Source of the DNA: Heliocybe sulcata
Taxonomy: Eukaryota > Basidiomycota > Agaricomycetes > Gloeophyllales > Gloeophyllaceae
Direction of reading: 5' to 3'
Assembly: GCA_004369045.1 (NCBI GenBank)
Contig: ML213504.1
Span: forward strand, 343,508 to 407,507
Length of the DNA stretch: 64,000 nucleotides
The position numbers and the translations under genes were made by a program. Under the pieces are notes generated by a model. It did not search any database. It saw nothing but the letters and a program-made list of their open reading frames with translations, and was not told the DNA's origin. Shown piece by piece: positions 23,149 to 35,900 of this stretch (positions are counted from its first letter, which is position 1; the number at the start of each line of letters is the position of its first letter).

Positions 23149-25520
23149 CGCTGACTCGGCAGCCGCCCCGTCCTCATCCGCAACCATCTCCGCGCTGGTT
23201 ACCTTCCCTTTGCCCTTCTTCTCAGCCTGTCGCGGCACATCAGCCTTCTTCAGGCGCAAGATGTCCATGATCTCTGCAAGTAAACGTCAGCCTCGCCGAG
23301 ATAGAGTGCGCACCAGTAGGTGGAAGGCAAGGGCAAGGCTTTACCTTGATGTGTCATAACCTCCCACCCACGCACACTCTTCTTCAGCGTCATCCACCGC
23401 CGCTGCAAAACATGCGCACTCCAGAGATTCCAGTTTTCGTCCGGCAAGATCTTCCAGTCGATCTCAGTATCGTCTCGGACGTTAAGCGAAGCGACTCTGT
23501 GGCCATGTGCATGATTAACACCATCGTGATCCTAAAGCAGACGGAAGGAGACAACGTACTTGTGCACCAGGATATGCGCATCTCTCTGACTCCACCTTGG
23601 CTTCTGCCCGTCATTCTTATAAGTTTTACTGAGCGAGTCGGTCCTAATTGAAATAGTCGGTGGGCTGATTTGGACACGAGACCATAACAACGTACCATTT
23701 GATCCGGCATTGTTGCCTTCCTCTCCGATTCCCCATCTTCGCTGCGACTACCCCCCAGAATACATCATTGTCCATATCCTTCCCTTGGTCCACTGTCATC
23801 TCCGTGACGATCCTTGTAAGTTCCTGTTCCTCATCCTTCGTCCAGTGGCCTATTTATCGCATACCAATCACTGTAAGCTGAACACGCTTCATACATCCGA
23901 CGTGAAGTACCGACCGGTAGCCCGCTTATCCCTATCTGCCAGATGATTCCTGTACCTGTCTCTACAGTCTGAAGCCATGCGACCTACTCGGGCACTGACT
24001 TTCTCCCAATGCTGACCGAGTTCAGATACAGCTCTGCAGAAAAAGTCACTGGCTCCACGCAGAATGAGCGGTAGATCAACATACTGTATGAGAACCTCGT
24101 CTTCCGAAGGCATCCACTTGCCTCTCGCGCCAAGAGGGTGACGGGAGCGACGGACATGATGGTAGACCGCGACGATGGGTCGCTGAGGGACTGCCATGGC
24201 TGTCGAAACCATGACAATTATCAGTTCAAACAACAAGCGAGAAGCAAGACGCGAGGGAATTGAACGGACCGATCTCGGACCAGAAACTCTGGTCCCTCTT
24301 ATTGTCTTTAGAATATAATATCTCGTTAATGGTGTCCTCAGACAATTCATTTTTCTAGACGCGGCACTAGGTCAGTGAACACTTCGCCCATATTTCAAAT
24401 CATATATTACCGCCCGATACTGCTCAATGGCATTTTTAATCTGCTCTTCCTCAATCGCGGAGAACTTGCCCTTCTTGTATACCAATCCTGATGTTTCCTT
24501 TCAATGTGCAGCGCATGAAATTTCAACGAGAGTTGATGGCGAACCTTCTGTCTGCGCAAGCTCCGCCAGCTTGGACGTGCTCAACCACTTCGTCGCCAAC
24601 AATGTGGCATGCTCTGGATTCGGTGGCGTATCAGGTACCAATGCCGCGCTGTCGATCTTCCTCTGCACCTTCTTCGCTCTTTCGTTCGCCTTCATTTGCG
24701 GCGTACCAAGTATGGCATCGGAGGTCGCAGGCCTCTTCCCTCGCGCAGGCGCCGGAGGGGGCGGAGGCAAGGGTGCGATGAAGGTTGAAGGCCCAGCAAC
24801 AGGGCCGTTGGCAGCCGCGGCAGCGTCGTTGAGCGTCTTCAGGACATTCGCAATCTTGGACAGGTCAAGGTCTTGCAGAGTACGCAAGATATCCTCCGCC
24901 GAGCCGCCCAGGGAGAGCTCCGGCGGCAACAGCATGTCCATACCAGGTGGAGGAGGGAAGAAAGGAGGAGGATGGTGGCCAGAAGTCGCATGGGACGAGA
25001 CGTGACCGTCGGTGGGTGGAGGATATGGAGGATATCCCGGCGGCGGGAAGGGTAAATAGTGGGGATGCTGCCCCGGGAATGGAGCATAGCCAGGCGGGAA
25101 GTCGAACGGCGGAGGAAAGGACTGCGAGGCATCCGGCTGCAGCTGTTGTACCTCCTGTGGCGGGATTTCCTGAGGAACAGCGGCGTGCTTGCCTTTATCC
25201 TTCTTCTTCGATTTCTTCTTCTTTGGCCCAGCGCCCTCACTGGCCTCAGGAACTGCCAACGTCTGCTCGGGTTGGTCTACCACAGAAACAGGTTCAGGCC
25301 CTGCAGCTACCTCATCAGCTTGCTGCTTCTTCTTTTCCTTTTTCTTTTTCTTTTTCTCCTTCTCGGTCACCTCAGCTCCAGCTTCATCTTGTTGACGCTT
25401 TCTCTTCTTCTTCTTCGAGTGGGCAGCATCGCCAGATGAAGGAACGGAGAAGGCACTGTTAGCTTCACCAACTGCTCGTTGGAGGGCGCGTTCGACATCG
25501 GCAGCGAGAGGGTCAGTCAT
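23149..25520 (-). CDS. reb1: REB1-family Myb DNA-binding protein
   Basis: Homologue of yeast Reb1 and fission yeast Reb1, which bind rDNA terminators and promoters, stop RNA polymerase I and arrest replication forks. Start ATG at 25520 (MTDPLAADVERALQ). Exons include 24545-25520, 24411-24487, 24270-24354, 24085-24199 and one starting at 24033, then several down to 23149. The N-terminal 300 residues are low-complexity: Lys-rich clusters (likely nuclear signals), a Pro/Gly/Tyr-rich segment, then VYKKGKFSAIEEEQIKNAI. The Myb block shows RPIVAVYHHVRR, LGQHWEKVSARVGRMASDCRDRYRNH, GHWTKDEEQELTRIV, VFWGVVAAKM and PRWSQRDAHILVHK. It ends with DWK...WNLWS and WMTLKKSVRGWEVMTH. The C-terminal tail is Lys-rich then acidic. 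Internal exon ends toward the C-terminus were placed only approximately. Confidence 0.9.
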
Positions 25521-25999
25521 GCCTTTAGGGCTGGTCGAGACGCGGTGAAATAGTGAAGGGCAAGCACATCGGTGTCGCGCCAAAACGGTGCCGGCAATCA
25601 CCGAGCCAAGTCGCGTCGGTGGCGCTTGGGCCGCCGCTCGAACTTGGATCATGTTTGCACACTTTGCAGACGACTATATGACAGGCTCGCATCAATCAAC
25701 ATATTCGTCCAGACTACTATATATGAGGAAACAATAAATCGTAGGTATACAAAAAATCCGATACGGCTTTTCGCCAAATCAATTCCTTCCAACAGGACAT
25801 TGGCCGATCGTAGTTGACTCCGCGCGGGCATAGAAGCTTAGACGCGACTTGTGGGATCCTTGTCTGTCCATTTAGGTTCAGTGACCGAATTTCCCTCGGA
25901 TATATCCATACTAGTCTTCAAGTAAAGCGTCGGACCTGATGGGGAACTTTCATACCTAAGTACATCAATGGCTTGCCATATATCCGACAGATACCAAAC
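25521..25999. other. Intergenic between two minus-strand genes
   Basis: About 480 bp that includes the upstream region of the REB1-like gene and the 3' flank of the membrane-protein gene. No further feature seen. Confidence 0.4.
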
Positions 26000-27839
26000 T
26001 TACTCTGTAACTGTCTCCATTTCGATGGCTACGGGAACCGTGTTGCTTCTGTTCCCCCTTTTGGACCGACGAGTTGCAGAACTATTGGCGGACCGATCCA
26101 TGAGATCGACGTTCACACTGTCCCATGGGTCAGTCAGGATCGACGGGCACATAGCATCACCGACGACCCGCACTTACCTATTAGTGGTAGGTACGAGATA
26201 GTCAACCAGACCCTGGTACATTCTTGAAGCGCAAATAGTCCTTTGTAGTACGGTCAGTGCATTCTTCACTCAGTGCAACCGGACCACGAACATGACAATG
26301 ACTATGGGATGGATTAATCAGTAAGAGTAGTAAGAACTGGGCATAAAACATACCTGCAAACGGCTCAAACATCTAAAGATATCAATGAGTTATCAACGAC
26401 AGAAGCCGTGACTATAACAATGCTCACGTAGTCCATGGCATCTACACCGGGAATATCTCAGCGACGATCATGGAAGTAGTTGAATAACATCCTACCATTC
26501 AGATCGATCGCCAGGAAGACCTGAAGTACTCATGATAAACCGTGAATAGATATTGATGCCATAGATCTGGACTTACCGCTGGCAAAAGATAACCCACGGC
26601 AGAGGCAAGCATCCATATAAGACCCTAAGGAGCTACAATCAGAGAATGCCAGCAAGAAGGAGATAAACTTTACCTGTCTAAGCAATAACCTCCACAGTCT
26701 GCCGACCCCCTCCTTACGCAGAAGACCGGCAACACTAACTACAAGGAAAATCAGGTCACATGTGAAACTGACCCAGACGTTAAGCCTGGCAGTGGCAGCA
26801 TTCGTTATTGAGCAGGACGCGGCAGAAGGCACCCATACTGCGTCGGCCTAGAGGGCGCGTCAAATATAGCGGACCCATAGACCCACGGACGAGACGTACG
26901 ACATAGATACCTGTGCAGCCTAGGGTGTTAGATGCGTCGAAAAAGAGTCTTGATAGTGCCTACCGTGAAGTAATGTACCCCAGTTGGCTAACAGAATAAC
27001 AATGAGCGGGATCGTGATTATCTTCTTGCCCCCGTTGATGGCGATTCTAGGACATAATAAGTCTTTAGTAACGCGAGTCTGGCTCAGGGCGCTTACGCTC
27101 TCAGCATGAGCAGCACCGAAGTAAGGCCTATGGCGATGTGTGCTATCGTCTGTATGCACGAGCTCAGCATAGGAAACTCCGGAAGTGTTCTGGACAATAC
27201 GACGAACCGTAACGGATTTAATCGCAGCCTGCCAAGTATCAGAAAACAGAATAGAAATTCGAGCACGCGTGGTGATTAGTAGTACTTACGCCGCAGTTGA
27301 CCTCAGTCTGAATGTCAAAGATGGCCAAGAACAGTGCCAATGCAACTATAGTCAACCAGCGACATGCGATGTATATCTTTGAACAGTAGAATGAGTAAGA
27401 AGGTCAACTTCATCAAAGAATGAAGAATACGCACTCCTATGGACCAGCGGAAGGGTCTTTTTCCGGTGTAAATCGACCACTCAAAGGGGAACGTGACGAT
27501 AAACTCCCATCTACAGAAGTCATTGGCGTTAATCGCAAAGCAATAGCACAATACCATCATACAAGTAGATCCCGGCTAATATGTGTACAAAGCGAATCAA
27601 AATTTCTGTGGGAGACGACGTCAATGTGGGTGGCTCGATGAGTAAACAGATCCTCGCACCAGCTTGATACGCTATGACCAAAGGACTTTTCCAGTCTACC
27701 ATTGTCGAACCCAATAAACGAGAACCAATGACAGGCGCTTCTCGAAGAGTTGCGCTCTGAGGGGGGCCAGTTGCTCTTACCGCCCTTCATTTGCTTCGAG
27801 GGTCTGATATATAAACGAAGTTAGTCGCACCGAAATCAT
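26000..27839 (-). CDS. Basidiomycete multi-pass membrane protein, unknown function
   Basis: Intron-rich gene (at least ten short exons), start proposed at 27839 (MISVRLTSFIYQTLEANEGR), stop at 26000. Recognisable order: FVHILAGIYL joined across a 52-nt intron to WEFIVTFPFEWSIYTGKRPFRWS; a helix around DIQTEV; HTDDSTHRHRPYFGAAHAE; NVWVSFTCDLIFLVVSVAGLLRK; then GLIWMLASAVGYLLPA and VFLAIDLN. It ends with MYQGLVDYLV and a hydrophilic Arg/Ser-rich tail ending METVTE. This order is that of a large expanded family of about seven-helix proteins in Agaricomycetes with no established function. Several exon ends are approximate. Its relation to G-protein receptors is not shown by the sequence. Confidence 0.72.
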
Positions 27840-30022
27840 ACCGGTTTGACGTAGCCCAGAACACGGACTCGCAGGGATATACATCTATTCTTAAAGTCGG
27901 GAACGTCAGCTTCTGGCCGTGTGCTCAAACGAATAGGTTTTTAGAGGCATACTCCTTGGACGGGCATCAAGGAACATTAGGCTCAGATTAGGACAGGCAC
28001 TAGACGTCCGATGGCCGTGTATCTGATCATTGAAAGTTTGGCGGACCGAGGCCTGAGATACAATTATAGCTGACACATTGATGTATTGTTCAGAGCTGTC
28101 TTCATGAGACTGAACTCTCTTGCGCACGTTCGCGTCCAGTATCCTTTAGCGAACGCACGGAGCTGACCAGCCCTAGCGAGTGATGAATGAAGATCCTTCG
28201 GACGGTCTGAGCTCGAGTTTGAACAGGCGGCACTGGCTATTGGGTTTAGGTAGCTATAGGTTGAAAAGATGCTTGAAAGGACGATCCTGAACTTCCTTAG
28301 TATGCCTGGAGCACGTGACTATAACAAATGTGGCGCCAAAGACTTTCTTCCAAGCTCATTTTGATGGTTCTCAGCTGGCCAGCATGCTCCGTCTTTCGCA
28401 CAGTCAATCAACGTCCTGATTGTGTTCCGTCTCTTGCATAAGATAGAACACAAGTTTGACCGAAGATGTACCCGAAACGCTGTTAGCACATGATGGTCGC
28501 GCCCGACTCCCCTTGCTCCTGAAGAGACCTATGACCAGCGAATTCACGAGCATCTTCGCTATCCCCTCTGGAGGCCACAGTACAGTATATTGCTGCTTTT
28601 GTCTCGCAATACAGGCCGATCTTTACTTATTCCAGATTCTGCCGGGCCTAACATTGGCTTTAAGGTACCGGGATCGTCGATAAGTCAGCTTTCTGCAGCC
28701 AGAGTCGATACACCTATCATCCGTATGTTCCCAGCAGTGACAGGACTTATTCATAATGATCACGAGCACTGATAGTCGCCTCTCGCGTTGCTAACTTTGA
28801 ACTTGAAACTTACATGGACTGGTACCTGGTCAGGAACCGTCCGCCACGGTGGTCGTATCCGCTCGACTGACGAAACCACGCTCCATCATGCGATTAGATG
28901 TTGTGAGTCCTGTCTATCCGTCCGTGCGGGGGTTCCCTACAGTCCTCATCCCAGACTGATCACGGGCAGTGCCACCCTGATACTATGGTATGCACCTCAG
29001 CCTACTAAAGGAGTGACTACGCGCCAACGCAACCCGTCGGCGTGGCATCCGGTACGAAACAATGTATCCGCTGTTTCTCCTAGCCTTACGGTTCCATGGC
29101 AAGTGGGTCCGGCGCGCATGTGTGCCTCCCCGGAGGATAGCGTCGCGGACCTCGAGGCGCCGACGGGCTGAGAATATGCGGTGCGTCTGTGCTCCCGGCT
29201 CAGCTCTCCGGGTATCCTTGTGCGCCTGTTGTTGCTATTGCGGAGAGGTTGGCTGATATGGTTAGGACGAAGCTGCACTGAGGCGGGCGTAAGGGTCATT
29301 TTCGACTTGGTTGCACGTTTTTCTTGGGATAATGTTGCGTGCTGCTGTTGTATTTGATACAACACTGAAAGCCGAGTTCAACAACACCGTGATAGGGTGG
29401 CAGTAATACATCTCAGAATCTGTATCTGTGCCGGGCATCTAGGACTCGGAGGAAGTGCTTATATTAATGAATCCACATTAATGAATCCACGATTCGGAAG
29501 AGCATACAGTCATCAACCGGTCCTTTACACGCCAAAACTCATTTTGCCTCGGGTTCCCTCAGTTCCTATCTGTTTGCCTTCGTTAGTGTCTCAAATTGTT
29601 CAGACTGCACAGTATTATTTCTGTGCCGAGTATGCAAGAGGAATATTGTAGCGTTGTGATATTGCAAGCCAAATGGTGGTGTGTAAAGGAGTGGTTTGGG
29701 GTCCGGGGTCCTGTGCCCCTTTATAGTCAGTTCGGTATCAGTGGACAGAAAACACAAACTCGATGTATACCAGTCCAGAACATATTGAATAGATGCTATA
29801 GGACACATATCATCCATACCAAAGTCCCTGGATGCCGGAAAAGTTAACAGAACCAGAGAAATTTAGTGTGTAAAGGAATAGTTGTGTGTAAAGGACCGGT
29901 TCAAGACTGTAATGTGACCGTGGGAACTTAACCAGAAATCTCTGCTCTCACGTCCGTCGCGCGTCGCGTTTTCCAATTGCAAGGCCTGCAGGTATCTGCT
30001 TCTCGTCCCTACCCACCCCGCC
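27840..30022. other. Gene-poor stretch with small tandem duplication
   Basis: About 2.2 kb with no supportable gene. A perfect 14-bp tandem duplication lies at 29463-29490, and GTGTGTAAAGGA-like 12-mers recur near 29870-29900. No transposon ends recognised. Confidence 0.4.
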
Positions 30023-30756
30023 ATGGTGAACATCCGCGTCGCAACAGTAAGGCGTACAAACTCCTCCGCTTGAACTGCCTAATCAAAGCCAGGTAGACGA
30101 TGCCATCGGGATGCAGGCGTGCAACCTGCAGAACCTGCCCGAAAATTATACGATGAAGTACTGTGCGTCCCGCCCCTCTCCCATCCGGTTCGAGGCTGAG
30201 AGGAAGGGCGTAGATTTGTATCATCTGCTGACGTGGCCGTCATTGTCGTACGTCGCGGAGGAGGGTGGGCGGATAGTGGGGTACATTCTCGCGAAGATGT
30301 GCGTCTTCGTTCTGGTAGACCTCGCGTTCTTTGCTTACTGGGTTTGCGTAGGGAGGAGGACGTAGGCCCCGAAGACGAGCCGCACGGGCACGTCACGTCC
30401 ATCTCCGTTCTCAGATCCTACCGTAGGCTAGGCCTAGCCCAGCGGCTCATGGTCCAATCCCGTACGCCCTCCCCCCCTCCCCTCCTCCCCTCCACACCCG
30501 CTGATCACAATGACTACAGAGAAAGCCATGGAAGCAGTCTACCGCGCCTCCTACGTCTCGCTGCACGTCCGCAAATCGAATCGCGCCGCGCTCGGGTTGT
30601 ACAAGGATTCGTTGGGGTTCACGATGTCGGATGTGGAGAAGAAGTATTGTGAGTCTGCGCTCATTTTTAGTTGGTTGGGGATGAGGCTGAGAGGGGAGTG
30701 TAGATGCGGATGGCGAGGACGCGTATGCGATGCGGTTGTCGCTGAAGCAGACGTGA
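30023..30756 (+). CDS. naa10: NatA N-terminal acetyltransferase catalytic subunit
   Basis: Catalytic subunit (Naa10/Ard1) of the ribosome-associated NatA complex, which acetylates nascent N-termini after Met removal. Six exons, 30023-30046, 30093-30162, 30214-30298, 30352-30461, 30520-30648 and 30704-30756, give 156 aa with every junction in frame. GNAT fold landmarks: [39 protein letters not shown], the acetyl-CoA loop RRLGLA in [16 protein letters not shown], then [17 protein letters not shown] and the closing [15 protein letters not shown]. It is slightly shorter than animal orthologues, which carry a longer disordered tail. The Naa15 partner is not in the window. Confidence 0.95.
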
Positions 30757-32999
30757 CGGCGGGTGCGGAGATCTACTTGGTATGCAAGTTTATGGGACGA
30801 TACAGAGGGACTACGGGATCCGCTACGTGTCTATGTCAAATCCGCTCCGACCACCTGCGACTGAGGCCCCATCTCTGGTACGACATGAAAAAATCTAACA
30901 CGGATGCTGCCCTGCTCTTTTCGAACTGCTTTGGTTTTGCAGCTACAGCCAGAGCACATCCCGCTGGTAAACGCCACATACACCAATCGCTCAGCGGGCA
31001 AAAATGCCCAGGCATTGAAACAAGGCCAGTAGCCAAGGATTGCAGTCGTATCCACAGCTGCGAGCGCATGATCAAGGACATCTCGCCGACCGACGCGCAC
31101 TATATGAGCACGCGGATATGGACTGAGATGCCAAGGCGGAAGGTTGAGAAGAGCGATTGATAAGGCGCACCTGATCCGGCTTCGATGTTTCTCCCGCCGG
31201 TCTCTTCGTCCTTGTGCATGCTCTTGTAAGAGTCGGAGTGGGCACATAGTCGCTGGACATAGCAGCAGAGCAGGTTCTGCGTCATGTCCACGCCTCGTAC
31301 AAAGTTTCCAGTACGTGTCAGAATTTTCAGGTGCAATAAGATCTACCGGAGTCCACAGCGGCCCAGAAGAGATGCAGAGAAGACGTTGCCAGACGTGGTC
31401 TCCACAAAACGAGGCGTGCTATAAGGAACACGAGGCCGGAATTCTCTGAAGTGATGCAAAGGTCCGCGTTGAAGAACATAACCGACCAGGCACACCTGTG
31501 ACCTATTCCGTCATTTCTCGTGTCATGTTGTCCATCGTCTGCTAACGTCATGTCATGTTGTCCATCGTCTGCTAACGTCATGCGCGTTGACGTCGGGCGA
31601 GTCGGCGAGCAGAGTCTGAGCAAAGTTTGAAGCTTGATCCGGGAGTTCTGGACATAAGGTTTGCGACGGCGTGATAGGGGTTTGATAGCAGGTGTGCGGT
31701 GAAGACCTGTGCGATGTCATCGTAGCGAGGCAGCACAGGTCATTCCACGCAGGTTGGGAGCTGTGTTGCGGATTATCCAGCGGGTATTTGAGTGAGCGAC
31801 TCCGCACGACATTTGAGGGTGTTGACGATGACAAGTGGGACGCGTCAAGAGATAAGTAGAGGTGAAACAAGGTTTTAGCAGGGAGGACGACGTCACGGAG
31901 ATATTTGTGAGATTTGTGATCCGGCGTCTAAATGAATGCACTGGAATGATGGCCGGACACGTGTGGGAGTTTCGGGAGAGGCGGCCCAGTGGACTGTTGG
32001 CATCAGAGGACCCTAACCACCGGTCTTGCTCAACTGCTTCGTGTTCTGTCGCTGGAATGATGGCGTGGAGTGTTATTCGGGTCTAGCGTTGGCCAATCCT
32101 AGGTGCAGATACTTTGACATTCTGTATACAAAGTTGCATCTCATCCGACATATACTGGCATTGGTACCGGCCGACCACAGCAAAGAATCGAGGCCTTTGC
32201 CTCATGTCAAGTTTTCACGTTTTCACAGAAGAGAACCGTCCACCGCCTCGAGCGTTGCAAACGGCGCAACCGCCTTGGCTACGCGAGGTCTTCCTGCTCT
32301 GATGTGCGCGTAGGACTCCTTCCAATGGGGACGTTGTCTGCCCGCCTTCGTCGGGCGCCTCTCTGACTCGCACCGCCCGAGTCAGGCGCCCAACCGCGAT
32401 TGCACTGCAGATTAACCATCTCAAGACTGCTGATCTCGCCGATAATGCATCGCGCGTTTCGCGTGTCATCTAGGGTTAGGTTGGGTTGTGGGTCCGTATG
32501 CATGGCTATGCTCGGTCCCCTGGCCAGTCTAGACGCCAGGATTTTCAGGTACTCTGCGGCACCGCGCCCCACTTTACTGGCGACCTTTCGAGATCAACCG
32601 GTAAGGCCAGCGACGGGGACCTTCTCTCTACGCGGTCAAGAATACATCACTTCGGTTACTCGCTACCCTGGCTGGCACTACATTCGACAGGGTAGATGAA
32701 TTCTGGGGTGTGTATATATGCAGCTGCGCCCCGTATGCTTTCCCCCCTTCTGCGCGAGCGCCTACTCTCCTGCCTCAGCGGACTCTCGGACAGAATCGGA
32801 CAGGCTTGGCAGACGGTGTCCCAGGTCCGCTGTAAAATCGAGATCTGTTCCGTCCCTGGGCGTCATTCAAGGATCTCGATCACGTGTGTATTTAAATACC
32901 TGGAAGACCGTTCGCCTAACAAACCCAAACAGCGTCGTGGTTCAAGTCGGCTGCGTGATTCCACCGAGCCGTTCTTCTCTTCTCGACCGCCGTGGCCCC
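30757..32999. other. Gene-poor stretch upstream of the first Rho GEF
   Basis: About 2.2 kb. A perfect 30-bp tandem duplication lies at 31521-31580. An AT-rich palindromic TATTTAAATA lies at about 32888-32897 directly after a CACGTG, some 105 bp before the Rho GEF start, and may be part of its promoter. No gene supported. Confidence 0.4.
31521..31580 (+). repeat. 30-bp perfect tandem duplication, two copies
   Basis: The unit beginning TGTCATGTTGTCC occurs twice without mismatch, at 31521-31550 and 31551-31580. It does not lie in a supported gene. Confidence 0.9.
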
Positions 33000-35900
33000 A
33001 TGGCCCTAACCACTCCCCTCCGCAAGCTCGTCCCCCTCAGCATCGGCGACGACTGGGACATCGCCTCCCCCAATCCCTCCCTCACCCGCCGCGTATTCTC
33101 CTGCGGTGTAGTACTCGAGACCTATGGCTCCGCAAAGACCCCCGACGGTGAGCACCACAGGATTTAATCGAGCGGGAGATTGAATTTTCGCAGAGGCGCA
33201 ACGCTTCATGGAATATCTCGGCGAGAACATGATGAACGACGCCGACAGCGACATCTCGCCCCGATCGAGCCCCGCAACCCGAGAACGATCAGATTCCGTG
33301 AGTGTTACTGTTCCGCTGCGCGACGGAACCAAATCCCAGATCTCCAGCTCCGCACAGGGGCAGATAAGCTGATGCTGTTGCCATCCAGGACAGCTCACTA
33401 CCACGACCCGCAATACGAAAACGGGCGTTGACCAACACCTCCGCCCTGAACGACCTCATCTCCGAACTCGTCTCGACGGAGCGGAGCTATGTCGCCCGCC
33501 TCAAGATCCTCAAGAAAGACTATGCCGACCCCCTACGCTCCTTTGCGAAGGCGAAAGACACCATGATCATCCCCATCTACGAGGCCAAGGCCTTGTTCGG
33601 CAACCTCGACCAGATTATACCCGTCAACGAGGCTTTCTTGGCGGACCTCGAGGACATGCTGGAAACAGGACAGACCACTGGCTTCTGCATAGGGGATGTC
33701 GCCTTGAAGCATTTCCGGGACCTGCATGGTTTCAAATGCTACAAGGACTACTACGCCAACAGGGAGGATGCGCAGAGGATATTCCGCACGGAGACGAAGC
33801 GCAGCGGGTCGCAGTTTGCGCTGTATATTGAGGTGCGTCGGCAGACCCTTTCTGTTAGCCTGTTCTCACTTCTCCCAAGCGCACGAAATACAGCTCGGCG
33901 ATGGACATGAAGAACCGCGTGGGGCTTCGGGAGCTGCTCATGGACCCGGTGCAGCGAATACCGCGGTATACGCTCTTGTTCCGTAACATGATCAAGTTCA
34001 TGGCGCAGGGCGATCCGCAAAAGGAGAAGCTGGAGGAGGCGGACGCGGTCGCGAGCGAGATTGCACGGGCGGAGACGGACGTGACGACGAAGCAGGCGCT
34101 TATCCTGCACACGCTGAGCATGTCCATTGACGGCTTTCCTGCGAACCTCTATGCGAGCCGGAGAAAGTTTATCGACTGTGTCGACGTGGAGGAGACGCCG
34201 GCGTTTGGGCATGGGCGGGGGTGGAGCGAGGATGCGAGTGGGTCTGGAGGCAAGGATGCGTTGCATTGTACGCTTATCTTGTTTGACGACAAGTTGATGG
34301 TCGTGAAGCGGTCGGACGGGGATAAGAGCGGGCGGGCGTTGGCGGGGATTGATGATTTGGACAAGGTGGCGCAGGGGCCGCTTTCGAAGAAGAAGAGCGG
34401 GATGGTGTTCAAGGGGATGGTGGAGGTGTCGGATGTTGTGGCGACGGACGTGGGCGGCTCTGGTAAGTGACATGTCTTTTGGCCGGTGACATTGACTTGA
34501 TTGGTGTCAGATATGCATTTGTTTTTTGAGGATATACCGCAGTACTGGCCGGAGCGATGGGCAGGGCGCCCGTTTCGTCCGTTTACTGTTGTGGATCGGC
34601 CCAAGTCTGCAAGCACCAACGCAAGCGCCGCCGAGGCCGCGAAGCAGCGGTTCCTGGAGAACTTGTGGGAGACGCAGGCGCGGTATCGGGCGAGGGGGGA
34701 TCATAGCACGGCATTGAGGGGGGACGAGTTCGAGGTGGAGGCCAAGGGGGAGAAGGGGGAGAAGGTGACGAGGGCGAGGGCGTATTACAACGTGTACCTT
34801 CGTCACAGCTTTCTGATGGAGCCCAAGAAGGTGCGTCTAGATATGGCTTGCGGTGTACTTTGATGGCGAATGTTGATAGGCGGTTTGGGACAGACAAAGG
34901 TTGTGCTGCATGTGGATGTGAAGGGGACTGCGGACCGTTTGCCGTTTGGGGAGGATGGGGGGAATCCGCTTGTGGTGATACGGGTGCAGCCGATGGAGGG
35001 GGAGCTGTGTCGGTATTCGGTGTCGACGCAGGCGCTTGGGGAGGAGGGGGATGAGGATATTGTGCAGTTGGCGAGGGTGCCGGCAAGGATTGTGCAGACG
35101 AGTAAGGAGATTTTCGTTGTTCTTCTTGTTGTTTCACCCTAACCCTACGCCGCTGTAGTTCATCAATATGGGTTATTCAAATTCAGCACGGGCTACAGCT
35201 CTATACCTGGGACGCCGACTGCTACGCTGCGGTCGCGGGCGGGTATCTTTGGGTTGGACGCTATTTCGCGCGGCTTGTTTAATGTGCGTCCTGGGGTCAA
35301 GAGTGCTCAGGAGATATTTGCGTCCGGGCATCGGAGGACGAAATCGGCGACGAGCACGAATTCGTTCACCAACGGTACGATGCTGAGTCGGGCATCGAGC
35401 GTCACGGTGACGGCGAGCAGGGGGGAGAGCAGCATGTTGAAGCCGCAGCGGTCGAATTCGAACTCGACGAACAGCACGCCGCCGACGTCGCTGTCGAGCT
35501 GTGATGACGAGGGGAGCTCGTCGGGGAGCAGCAAGTTGACGCGGCGGATGTCGAGGAAGCTGATGATGCGGGGGAAGTCGCCGACGAGTTCGTTGCTGTC
35601 GAGGTCGGACTCTGGGTCGCGGTCGTCGCGGTCGGGGTCGTCGGAGGGGCCGCTGGAGTATAGCGATCCTGAAGATGAGGGGGATGGACGGGGGAGGTTG
35701 GATAGTGCGAGGGATTTGAGGGAGAGGCTTGAGCTGGCGAGGCATAATAGTAATCAGAATCAGAACCAGAGCAAGGAGCAGCTGGATGTGTTTGGGTCGC
35801 TTATTGAGGACCCCGTTTATGAAGGTGCGATCTCTACTCCTGTCGGGGATGACACGAGCTGAATTCGCTTAGATTCTCCTCCACAACCGTACCGACCGCT

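Noticed and set aside
24839-25462. Several long frames antisense to and overlapping the REB1-like gene
   Set aside because: Shadows of its Lys- and Pro-rich low-complexity coding sequence.
28788-29171. 127-codon frame on the plus strand
   Set aside because: No family resemblance and no splice support; lies in gene-poor DNA.
32465-32480. TTAGGGTTAGG-like motif
   Set aside because: A single imperfect occurrence, not a telomere-type array.
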